Notes under the pieces: model-generated | The model's input: only the letters and a program-made list of their open reading frames with translations | The model's database searches: none | What the model was told of the DNA's origin: nothing | DNA from: Rhodopseudomonas infernalis | Lineage (GTDB): Bacteria; Pseudomonadota; Alphaproteobacteria; Rhizobiales; Xanthobacteraceae | Assembly: GCF_022271405.1 (NCBI RefSeq) | Contig: NZ_JAJNAL010000006.1 | Location: forward strand, 62,001-126,000 | Direction of reading: 5' to 3' | DNA length: 64,000 nt | Program-made: the position numbers and the translations under genes | Part shown: piece by piece, positions 17,251-24,869 of the stretch | Numbering within the stretch: position 1 is the first letter of the stretch | How the letters are laid out: every line of letters begins with the position of its first letter

Positions 17251-17399
17251 TTGCAACCGTCACCCGTCCTGTCTGTCACGTATCCGCCGATTGTGGTTCG
17301 TCGGGCAGGTAAGCAAGCCTTCGCAGGCGCTGCGAGCTGCCGTGAGAGCGGCGACCTGCGGGGTGAGCGCTATGTTGGGGAAGGCGGCACCGGCGCCCG

Positions 17400-18347
17400 T
17401 CAGCCCGAACGGCCCCGGGTCGACCGGCAGGGTACGATTGCCGGCGCAGGGGCGATAATGCAATCATCGGTTCCAACGAAGCGGCCGAACAGTTGCCAGA
17501 GCCACGATATCAATTGCTCGGCGGACGGATCGGACAGTCCGTCCCGTTTGCAAACCACCAACCGCGCCTGCGCCAGTTTCGGCAGATAGTAATCGTGCGC
17601 TTTGACCAAATCCGGCGGGAGAGCGGGACTTGGGATCGCGGTAATTCCGAGCCCGGCGCGAACGGCGCTGAGTCGCGCCGCCGAGTCCGTGCTGCTCATA
17701 ATGACCCGATAGCCGGTTCCAGCGCGATCGAGGGATCCGACAATCCATTCGTCGCCAGGATGGGTGACGAGAGGCACTGGCGCGCCAGGGCTGAGAACGA
17801 AAGCTTTCGATTTGATCCAGCAGGTGTCGATTTCAGCCTGCCGGACAATCATGCGGTCGACCTCGGGCTGATAGCGGTCATACAGAAACAGGCAGGCGAC
17901 ATCGATGAACCCCTCGGTCAGACCGCGCTGGATCTCATTTGCTCGTTCGGCCAGTAGGAAGACGTTAGACAGACGCTCCCGCTTCAAATCTTCGAACAGA
18001 AGCGGAGCCAGGAGCTGACTCATGCCAAGCCTGAGCACCGGCGCTAAATCGGACCCGCACAGTCGAAGCAGTTGATCGTTTGATTCGAGGATTCGACGGG
18101 CGTGCTGCAGCGCGAGTTTGCCGAGCTCCGTGAGCATCGTGCCGTTCGCCCCTCGGATGAACAACTCACCCCCGACTATGCCTTGCAGCCGTCTAATCTG
18201 GGCGCTGATCGCCGGCTGCGTCAGGTTGAGTCGTGCTGCGGCCTTTGAAAGGCTGCCGGTCTCCGCGATAGCAACAACCGTGCGTACGACATCGATCGGA
18301 ATATTCGCGGCCGGCTTGCGAAGCATCTTCGCCTCACTGAAATGCAA
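17400..18347 (-). CDS. LysR-family transcriptional regulator
   Basis: The 315-residue protein has the N-terminal LysR winged helix (SLSKAAARLNLTQPAISAQI with the usual recognition helix) and a C-terminal periplasmic-binding-like effector domain. Start ATG 18347 is used; an in-frame ATG at 18326 (MLRKPAANIP) is equally possible. It is transcribed away from the TadE/TadG pair with 215 bases between them, so it may control that pair or itself. The last 15 residues have no clear family match and may read beyond the conserved domain. Confidence 0.88.
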   Translation of the reverse strand: MHFSEAKMLRKPAANIPIDVVRTVVAIAETGSLSKAAARLNLTQPAISAQIRRLQGIVGGELFIRGANGTMLTELGKLALQHARRILESNDQLLRLCGSDLAPVLRLGMSQLLAPLLFEDLKRERLSNVFLLAERANEIQRGLTEGFIDVACLFLYDRYQPEVDRMIVRQAEIDTCWIKSKAFVLSPGAPVPLVTHPGDEWIVGSLDRAGTGYRVIMSSTDSAARLSAVRAGLGITAIPSPALPPDLVKAHDYYLPKLAQARLVVCKRDGLSDPSAEQLISWLWQLFGRFVGTDDCIIAPAPAIVPCRSTRGRSG

Positions 18348-18486
18348 TTAATTATCGGTGTCAGTATAGGGGAGCCCAAAATCGGGTTCAACTGTGTACT
18401 TAAGTGGAGAGTTGCGGGCAATCTGCCGGGCGTGGCTCGTCCCGGTGTTTATGGCCATATAGAATGCGATAGCGCCATCACGCGGC

Positions 18487-18501
18487 CGACGATAATCGTC
18501 G
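18487..18501. promoter_or_regulatory. Inverted repeat between lysR-type gene and tadE
   Basis: CGACGATAATCGTCG is a perfect inverted repeat with seven-base arms around a single A. It lies 62 bases before the tadE start and within the divergent promoter region, so it is a candidate operator. Which regulator binds is unknown. Confidence 0.35.
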
Positions 18502-18562
18502 ACTCATTGTCAAGACGCTCCTTTTATGGTCCGGCCTCCACGGTAACACCCGAGGCGGTCCC

Positions 18563-18973
18563 ATGAGGTTCGATCAAGACGATCGCGGCGCGACCGCGGT
18601 CGAATTCGCGATGATCCTGCCGGTCTTTCTGACGATCGTGTTTGGCATCGTCACGTTCGGCTCGTATCTGGCCATCGTGCACGGCGTTCAGCAGCTTGCC
18701 GCCGAAGCCGCGCGCAAGTCGGTGGCCGGGCTCACCGATGCCGAGCGGAGCCAGCTGGCGACGGGGTATGTGACGTCGAGCGTGGGCAGCTATCCGCTCC
18801 TGGAGCCGGCCAAGATCGACGTCGTCGCCGGACCATCGCCTGCCCCTGCGAACGCCTATATCGTGACGATCAAGTACGACGGGTCTTCGGATTTCCTCTT
18901 CAGCCTGCCGTTTGTGCCGCGTCCTCCGTTTCCGGTCACACGCTCGGCCGTGATTCCATACGGAGGATTCTAA
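18563..18973 (+). CDS. TadE-like pseudopilin/pilus assembly protein
   Basis: The 136-residue protein has the TadE signature: RGATAVEFAMILPVFLTIVF at the N-terminus, with the conserved Glu in the prepilin-like membrane segment, then a short extracytoplasmic domain. TadE-family proteins are minor pseudopilins of Tad (Flp) pili. The TadG-like gene follows one base later. The other tad genes (cpaB, cpaC, tadA, tadBC) are not here. Confidence 0.88.
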   Translation: MRFDQDDRGATAVEFAMILPVFLTIVFGIVTFGSYLAIVHGVQQLAAEAARKSVAGLTDAERSQLATGYVTSSVGSYPLLEPAKIDVVAGPSPAPANAYIVTIKYDGSSDFLFSLPFVPRPPFPVTRSAVIPYGGF

Positions 18974-18974
18974 G

Positions 18975-20633
18975 ATGGCCTGGCAGCTGCTGCGTCGTTT
19001 CGCTGGCGATCGGTCCGGCAATATTGCCATCATGGGGGCGGGCGTGATGACGCTCGTGCTCGGATGCACGGCGCTCGGCGTCGATGTCGGTACGATCTTC
19101 GCAGACAGGCGTAAGGCCCAGAGCGTGGCCGATCTCGCTGCGATCGTCGCCGCGAGCAATCTCGGCAACGCTTACAACGCCGCGTCGGCGACGGTCGTGC
19201 AGAACAAGCTTCCGGCGAGCGCGCTGCTTGCGGTCGATCTCGGGACTTATACGGCGAACAGCGGCGTTGCTCCGCAGGCCCGGTTCGTCGCGCCGGCCGC
19301 GGGCGTGACCAATGCGGCCCGCGTTAGCGTGCAGATGCAGACGCCGCTGTACTTTGCGCGGCTGTTCACGGGCAGCAATGCCTTCACCATCACGACGAGC
19401 GCGACCGCGTCGAACACGGCGATCGCATCTTTCTGGATCGGTTCGCGTCTGGCGTCGCTCAATGGCGGGCTGCTGAACGCGATGCTGGGCGCTCTGCTGG
19501 GGACGTCGGTGTCGCTGTCGGCGATGGATTATAGGGCGCTCGCCGATGCGCGGATCGATGCGTTCGACTTCCTGTCCGGGGTGGCGACGCGCGCGAACGT
19601 GACCGGCGGGAGCTACGACAACTTGCTCTCGGCCAATCTCAAGGTCTCGGACATTCTGGCCGCGACGCTCGCCACTCAACAGGCGACCAACGGGGCGAGC
19701 CCGGCGACGACCGCTCTGTCGTCGCTGTCGCGCGCCGCATCGAGCTTGTCGACGAAGGCAAGTCTGCGCTCATTGGTGGATCTCGGGCCCTACGGCGGCA
19801 TGACGACGGACCAGAGGCCGCAGGTCGGCGTCAAGGTCTCGCTGTTCGATCTGGTCTCAGCGATCGCCCAGGTCGCTAACGGCAAGAACCAGGTTGCGGC
19901 GGCGGTCGATCTTGGTCTTCCCGGCATTACATCCGCGAGCCTGATGGCGACGATCGGCGAGCGGCCGGCCGGATCGAGCTGGATCGCCGTCGGGAACGAG
20001 GGCGCGACCGTTCATACGGCGCAGACGCGGCTGCTCCTGACGCTCAAGATCGGCGGATCGGGGCTGATCCCGTCGGTGAACCTGCCGCTGTATGTCGAGG
20101 TCGCGCAGGGCACGGCGACGCTCGATTCGGTTTCCTGCACACGGCCGGATGTGTCCAATTCGTCGGTGACGCTTGGCGTCACGCCGGGCGTAGTCGATGC
20201 CTGGATCGGCACGGTCGCGCCCGCCCAGATGATGAACTTCGCCAGCAAGCCGACCGCAACTCCGGCGACGCTGGTGAGCGTCGCGGGACTGAACGTCAAC
20301 GGCATCGCCCATGCGCAGATCGCCAATACGTCGCCGACGCCGACGCGCTTCAGCTATTCGGAGATCAATCCCGCCACGATCAAGACCGTCAGCACCCGCA
20401 ACTTCACGTCGTCATTGACGGCGAGCCTGCTCGGCGATTTGTCGCTCAGCGTCGCGGGCATCGGCCTGCCGATTGGCGGCCTGACGTCCTCGGTCACCAA
20501 TTTGCTCTTCGCCACGTTGCCGTCGATCGATCTGTCGATCTCGAGCGTGCTGGCGGCGCTCGGAGTCGGTGTCGGCCAGGCGGACGTTTCGGTCAACGGC
20601 ATCCGGTGCGACGGCGCGGTGCTGGTGAACTGA
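18975..20633 (+). CDS. TadG-like membrane-anchored protein
   Basis: The 552-residue protein begins with the TadG-type N-terminus (FAGDRSGNIAIMGAGVMTLV... and ADRRKAQSVADLAA). This is one membrane segment followed by a long Ser/Thr/Ala-rich secreted region with repeated weak beta-like patterns. The von Willebrand factor A domain seen in many TadG proteins is not evident. It forms a two-gene unit with tadE. An envelope or pilus-associated role is inferred from the family. Confidence 0.8.
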   Translation: MAWQLLRRFAGDRSGNIAIMGAGVMTLVLGCTALGVDVGTIFADRRKAQSVADLAAIVAASNLGNAYNAASATVVQNKLPASALLAVDLGTYTANSGVAPQARFVAPAAGVTNAARVSVQMQTPLYFARLFTGSNAFTITTSATASNTAIASFWIGSRLASLNGGLLNAMLGALLGTSVSLSAMDYRALADARIDAFDFLSGVATRANVTGGSYDNLLSANLKVSDILAATLATQQATNGASPATTALSSLSRAASSLSTKASLRSLVDLGPYGGMTTDQRPQVGVKVSLFDLVSAIAQVANGKNQVAAAVDLGLPGITSASLMATIGERPAGSSWIAVGNEGATVHTAQTRLLLTLKIGGSGLIPSVNLPLYVEVAQGTATLDSVSCTRPDVSNSSVTLGVTPGVVDAWIGTVAPAQMMNFASKPTATPATLVSVAGLNVNGIAHAQIANTSPTPTRFSYSEINPATIKTVSTRNFTSSLTASLLGDLSLSVAGIGLPIGGLTSSVTNLLFATLPSIDLSISSVLAALGVGVGQADVSVNGIRCDGAVLVN

Positions 20634-20782
20634 GGGGGCGGGCAGGGTGAGAGCCACCAAGCACGCGCTCATCTGCAGAAAACCCGCCGAAGGAGAGCTG
20701 CTAGCGCGTCCGCGATCAGGAGGCGCTCAAACTCGGAAATCTGTGAGCGTTGTTGTTGCCCGGGATGTTGCCCAGACTATAA

Positions 20783-20804
20783 GCTCGTCCGTTTTAGAAC
20801 GAGC
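20783..20804 (-). terminator. Hairpin downstream of tRNA-Asn
   Basis: In the tRNA direction GCTCGT...ACGAGC forms a six-base-pair stem with a ten-base loop followed by TTATAG. It is a weak candidate terminator about 30 bases past the tRNA 3' end. Confidence 0.35.
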
Positions 20805-20833
20805 ACGACGCTAGATAAGTGCCTGAATTGAAA

Positions 20834-20908
20834 TGGCTCCCCGGGCCGGATTCGAACCAGCGACCAACCGGTTAACAGCCGGTTGCTCTACCACTGAGCT
20901 ACCAGGGA
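20834..20908 (-). tRNA. tRNA-Asn (anticodon GTT)
   Basis: Read on the minus strand this folds as a cloverleaf: acceptor TCCCTGG pairing with CCGGGGA, D-arm AGCTC...GAGC, anticodon stem around TGTTAAC giving anticodon GTT, and T-arm with GGTTCGAATCC. CCA is encoded at the 3' end. The length is 75 bases. A perfect eight-base inverted repeat (CGCGAAGC/GCTTCGCG, 20914-20931) lies just upstream. Confidence 0.96.
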
Positions 20909-21152
20909 ACGAGCGCGAAGCTTGCTTCGCGGGGTGCGTATAACAAAGCCGTTCGGGGATGGGAAGGGGAAATCCACGCTTCGTGAATGTCCCGCGACAG
21001 CTTTGTTGGCCGCGGCCTCGATCTGCTCCATGTAGCAAACATCCACAGGGTGAAAAGGGCCGTGGGCATTGGGCCTCGCAAGATCCCGGGATGTTGCGTT
21101 TTTAGCCGCATTGCATCATGGATGGCGCGGCTTCACTCCACAGGAAACACCG

Positions 21153-21818
21153 ATGTCGGATTTCGCGCGCGCTCGCCTGAACATGGTCGATGGTCAGATT
21201 CGGCCGCACAGCGTGACCGACTGGCGAATCATCGACGCGATGCGGTTGGTTCCGCGCGAGCTGTTCGTCGGCGAGGGCCAGGAATCGCTGGCCTATCTCG
21301 ACCAGGACATCGATCTCGGCGGTAAAGGCGACTTCCGCCACGTCATCCTCAATCCGACCGTCACCGCGCGGATGCTGCAGGAAGCGGATATCGCGCAAGG
21401 CGACCGCGTGATGGTGGTGGGCGGCGCGACCGGCTATCTGGCGGCGGTGGTGGCGAAGATCGGCGCCTCGGTGGTCACCACGGTGGACGACCCGGAGATC
21501 GCGGCGCGGGCCAGCCAGACGTTGTCGGCGCTCGGCCTGGGTGACATCACTGTGCGGGTGGCGCCGAATCCGGACGGCGCTCCGGCAGATGGGCCCTATG
21601 ACGTCATCGTGCTCAACGGCGCGACCGAGATCGAGCCGGTGAAGCTGTACGAGCAGCTCAAGCTTGGCGGCCGGCTGGTCGGGGCATTCGCCATGACCCG
21701 TCCGCAGAAGGCGACGGTTGTCACCCGCTCTCCGCACGATTTCGGACCGCGGGTCCTGTTTGATACCTCGGCGCCGGTGTTGCCGGGCCTGCATCGCGCG
21801 CCCGCGTTCGTGTTCTAG
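21153..21818 (+). CDS. pcm: Protein-L-isoaspartate O-methyltransferase family protein
   Basis: The 221-residue SAM-dependent methyltransferase is of the PCMT family. The family N-terminus (NMVDGQIRPHSVTDWRIIDA, ELFVGEGQESLAYLD) is followed by the SAM motif VMVVGGATGYLAAVVA near residues 90-105. ATG 21153 follows AGGAAA at 21142-21147. The second motif residues (LGLGDITVRV, PYDVIVLNGATEIEP) are in place. It precedes tolC, an arrangement shared with other alphaproteobacteria. The repair role for isoaspartyl residues is inferred from the family; the SAM loop reads GGATGY instead of the classic GSGTGY. Confidence 0.88.
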   Translation: MSDFARARLNMVDGQIRPHSVTDWRIIDAMRLVPRELFVGEGQESLAYLDQDIDLGGKGDFRHVILNPTVTARMLQEADIAQGDRVMVVGGATGYLAAVVAKIGASVVTTVDDPEIAARASQTLSALGLGDITVRVAPNPDGAPADGPYDVIVLNGATEIEPVKLYEQLKLGGRLVGAFAMTRPQKATVVTRSPHDFGPRVLFDTSAPVLPGLHRAPAFVF

Positions 21819-21891
21819 CGGCCACCGGCCCTTGCCCCGGGCGAGGGCTTGAGGAGTGGCGCAGCGTGCGCGCCGAGGAACCTCCCAGATG

Positions 21892-21913
21892 GTCCGGCGG
21901 GGCCATTTTTCTG
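21892..21913 (+). terminator. Rho-independent terminator candidate after pcm
   Basis: GGTCC GGCG GGGCC forms a five-base-pair stem with one G:T pair, followed directly by ATTTTTCT. A second GC-rich hairpin (21829-21849) lies just after the pcm stop. Confidence 0.45.
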
Positions 21914-22102
21914 TGTTGAATCAGAAGTGTGGCTTAGAGGTCCCAGCCCACAAGTTTCGTTCATGCCGGTCCCGCGGGTGGTTCCTTCGCCGCGTGCCCT
22001 CCCTTATGGTGAGCGGGGACTCACGTCGGCCTCTGCACGTCGCGTTATATGGCGTGTGCCCGTGAGCCGCGCGGTTTAGTAAATGCAGATTGGACCTCCA
22101 GT

Positions 22103-23494
22103 ATGAATCGGATGAAGCGCTTCTCGGGCCTCGCCACTGCCGGCCTCATTCTGGCGTGTCTGGGACCGGTGCCCGTGCTGGCCGATACCATGGAAGCGGC
22201 GCTGGTCCGCGCCTACCAGACCAATCCGCAGCTGAATGCCCAACGCGCCTCGGTGCGCTCCACCGACGAGTCGGTTCCCCAGGCGCTGTCCGGATACAGG
22301 CCCAAAGTGTCGATCACCGCGAGCGGCGGCTATCAGTACACCGACGTCAATTCGGTGGTGGGTGGCAACAATATCCATCTCAACGGCAGCAACTATCCGC
22401 GCGCCGTCGGCGTCACCGCCACGCAGACGCTGTTCAACGGCAATCAGACCGCAAACCGCACGCGCGCGGCCGAGAGCCAGGTGTCGTCGGCGCGCGAGGG
22501 ATTGCGCGTGCTGGAACAGTCGGTGCTGCTCGCGGCGGCGACGGTCTACATGGACTATCTGCGCGACTCGGCCACCGTCGAAGTGCAGAAATCCAACGTT
22601 CGGGTGCTCGAGCAGACGCTGAAGCAGACCAACGACCGCTTCAATGTCGGCGAGGTGACCCGCACCGACGTCGCCCAGTCGCAGGCCCAGCTCGCCGCCG
22701 GCAACACCCAGTTGCTCACCGCCGAATCCAACCTCACCACCACCCGCGCCAATTTCCGTCGCATCATCGGCAGCGAGCCGACCGCGCTGGCACCCGGGTC
22801 GCCGGTCGATCGTTTTCTGCCCTCGACGCTGGCGCAGGCCGTCGAGCTTGGTCTCACGCAGAATCCGAACGTCACGGCGGCGATGTTCGGGATCGACGTC
22901 AGCTTCCTGAACGTCAAAATCAACGAGGGTGCGCTGTTCCCGGTCGTGACGCTGCAGGCCAATGCCCAGCAAGGCTACGAGCAGTCGATCACCACGCCGC
23001 GCCAGTTCACCGCATCGGCGCTCGCCCAGGTCACGGTTCCGATTTATCAGGGCGGCGCCGAATACGCGCTGATCCGCCAGTCCAAAGAGTCGCTGGCGCA
23101 GCAGCGTCTCAATCTGGAGCAGGTCCGCGACCAGGCCCGCGCCACGGTGGTGCAGGCGTGGGGCCAGCTGCAGGCTGGACGGGCGCAGGTGCTTTCGGCG
23201 CAGTCCCAGGTGAAGGCTTCGGAGATTGCGCTGAACGGCGTGCGCGAAGAGGCGCGGGCAGGGCAGCGCACCACGCTCGACGTGCTGAACGCGCAGCAGG
23301 CCTTGGTGAATGCCCGCGTGTCGCTGGTCACCGCGCAGCACGATCGCGTGGTCGCGTCCTACGCCGTGTTGAACGCGGTGGGCCGGCTGTCGCCGCAGGT
23401 CCTCAACCTGAAGACTGAGGTCTACGATCCCAGCGTTCACTATCAGCAGGTTCGTGACTCCTGGGTCGGCGTCCGGACGCCGGACGGCCGCTGA
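22103..23494 (+). CDS. tolC: TolC-family outer membrane efflux protein
   Basis: The 463-residue protein has a signal peptide ending near PVLADTMEAAL. Two outer-membrane efflux repeats follow, each with the long alpha-helical hairpins rich in Gln, Ala and Asn (for example TRTDVAQSQAQLAAG in the first and QRTTLDVLNAQQALVNARV in the second). TolC trimers form the exit duct for efflux pumps and type I secretion. Start ATG 22103 was chosen because it begins the signal peptide; ATG 22112 is also possible. No pump genes are adjacent. Confidence 0.94.
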   Translation: MNRMKRFSGLATAGLILACLGPVPVLADTMEAALVRAYQTNPQLNAQRASVRSTDESVPQALSGYRPKVSITASGGYQYTDVNSVVGGNNIHLNGSNYPRAVGVTATQTLFNGNQTANRTRAAESQVSSAREGLRVLEQSVLLAAATVYMDYLRDSATVEVQKSNVRVLEQTLKQTNDRFNVGEVTRTDVAQSQAQLAAGNTQLLTAESNLTTTRANFRRIIGSEPTALAPGSPVDRFLPSTLAQAVELGLTQNPNVTAAMFGIDVSFLNVKINEGALFPVVTLQANAQQGYEQSITTPRQFTASALAQVTVPIYQGGAEYALIRQSKESLAQQRLNLEQVRDQARATVVQAWGQLQAGRAQVLSAQSQVKASEIALNGVREEARAGQRTTLDVLNAQQALVNARVSLVTAQHDRVVASYAVLNAVGRLSPQVLNLKTEVYDPSVHYQQVRDSWVGVRTPDGR

Positions 23495-23508
23495 TCGATC
23501 CACTGGCG

Positions 23509-23526
23509 ACGCGCCGATCGGCGCGT
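23509..23526. terminator. Perfect palindrome after tolC
   Basis: ACGCGCCGATCGGCGCGT is an 18-base perfect palindrome 15 bases after the tolC stop. It may act in transcription termination; it lacks a T-tract. Confidence 0.3.
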
Positions 23527-23869
23527 AGTTAATGCCTGGTTTCTTGCCGCTCATTTCTTGGCCGTGCGCTTCCAGAGCATCGGTTTCCCGGCTATCCGTT
23601 TCCAGGCTATCGGTCCTTGCGCGCCGTTCCTTGCCAGCTGTTCGCCCTGTGCCGTAGCGTATCGTTTGTGATGCGGGCGATTCGTGTCGCTATGCGTGTG
23701 CATTGCGCGCTGCGGCGCTGACCAACCGGGGCGTCCGCGGCGTGGCACTTCTGCTGGGGACAAGTCGGGCGTTCGCGATTGAAAGTCGCGCGGGTCGATC
23801 CGGAACTGGGCAATCCTGCAGCGCTTTGGTGTACAACGCCGAAGACAGCGTGATGATGTGGAGTCGGAA
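23527..23869. other. Intergenic region between tolC and popZ
   Basis: About 340 bases with no supported gene. It contains a short imperfect direct repeat (TTTCCCGGCTATC / TTTCCAGGCTATC near 23585-23612) and presumably the popZ promoter. Confidence 0.5.
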
Positions 23870-24709
23870 ATGACGCAGCCTGCAAAGGCCCAAGAGCCCT
23901 CGATGGAGGAGATTCTCGCGTCGATCCGTCGTATCATCGCGGATGATGAAGCCAAGCCTGCGAACACGGCGAAGCCGGTCGCCGCGGTCGCTCCGAAGCC
24001 CGAGCCGCCGAAACCGGCTCCTCCGCCGAGCAAGCCCGCGGCCATGACACCACCTTCCGCTCCTCCGCAAGCCGTTGCGCCGAAGCCCGCCGCGCCGAAG
24101 CCCGTCGCTGCCAAACCCGATGCGCCGAAGCCCGTGCCCGCGCCGCCGCCGGCCGCGGAGGGCAACAGCCAGGACGATATCGACGCGCTGCTTGCCGGCC
24201 TCGACGCGGCCACCGCCGAGGACGAGGTGCGGCCGCCGCAGCCGGACGGCGATGTGCTGGAATTGACCGACGAGATGGCGCTGCCGGAGCCCGAGCCGTC
24301 TGCCGCGCCGACGCCGTTGCCGCACGCCCAATTCAACAAGGCGCGCCCCGACGATCTGGAATTCGCCGAGGCCGCGCCGAAGCCGCGTGCCCCGGAACCG
24401 CGCGTGCAGGACCAACGCCCACCGGAACCGCGCGCCCCGGAGCCGGCCTTTCAGGTTTCGCCGCCGTCGCAGGCCGCCTGGTCGGAGGAGCCGCAGGCGG
24501 CGATCATGTCGAACGCGACGATGTCGGCGGTTGAATCCGCCTTCAATTCGCTTGCCAATACCGTGCTCAGCAACAATGCCCGCACCCTGGAGGATCTCGT
24601 CAAGGAGATGCTGCGGCCGATGCTGAAGTCCTGGCTCGACGACAATCTGCCGACCCTGGTCGAGCGCATCGTTCGCCAGGAAATCGAGCGGGTGTCTCGG
24701 GGACGCTAG
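23870..24709 (+). CDS. popZ: PopZ-like polar organising protein (DUF2497 family)
   Basis: The 279-residue protein has the two conserved ends of PopZ: an N-terminal short helix ([17 protein letters not shown]) and a C-terminal helical assembly region ([20 protein letters not shown]... to [15 protein letters not shown]). Between them is a long Pro/Ala/Lys-rich disordered linker with APKP-type repeats, so the protein is clearly longer than the 177-residue Caulobacter form. PopZ forms polar condensates that hold the chromosome origin and signalling proteins. Position between tolC and valS matches other alphaproteobacteria. Start ATG 23870 fits the conserved [11 protein letters not shown] opening; GTG 23858 is in frame upstream. 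Confidence 0.88.
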   Translation: MTQPAKAQEPSMEEILASIRRIIADDEAKPANTAKPVAAVAPKPEPPKPAPPPSKPAAMTPPSAPPQAVAPKPAAPKPVAAKPDAPKPVPAPPPAAEGNSQDDIDALLAGLDAATAEDEVRPPQPDGDVLELTDEMALPEPEPSAAPTPLPHAQFNKARPDDLEFAEAAPKPRAPEPRVQDQRPPEPRAPEPAFQVSPPSQAAWSEEPQAAIMSNATMSAVESAFNSLANTVLSNNARTLEDLVKEMLRPMLKSWLDDNLPTLVERIVRQEIERVSRGR

Positions 24710-24869
24710 GCCGGGACTTCGCTCTCACCCCGCTGCAGAACGTCTCCGGGGCCCCTCCGACCGGCAGCCTCGACCTGTGCCGTTGACTTGCGCCGTTGAC
24801 TCGCGGCGCCACGGAAGGTTTTTAGCCGCTACCGCGCGTCTGCCGCCCGCACGCGCATTATCTGATTGC

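Larger units (their letters stand above)
16692..17399. other. 708-base region without a convincing intact gene
   Basis: Between the RlpA-nuclease fusion and the LysR gene the sequence is less GC-rich than its surroundings and carries only short, weak frames: a doubtful ORF at 16726, a possible gene tail on the other strand and a GGDEF-like fragment. It reads as a scar of gene decay or rearrangement. Confidence 0.5.
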
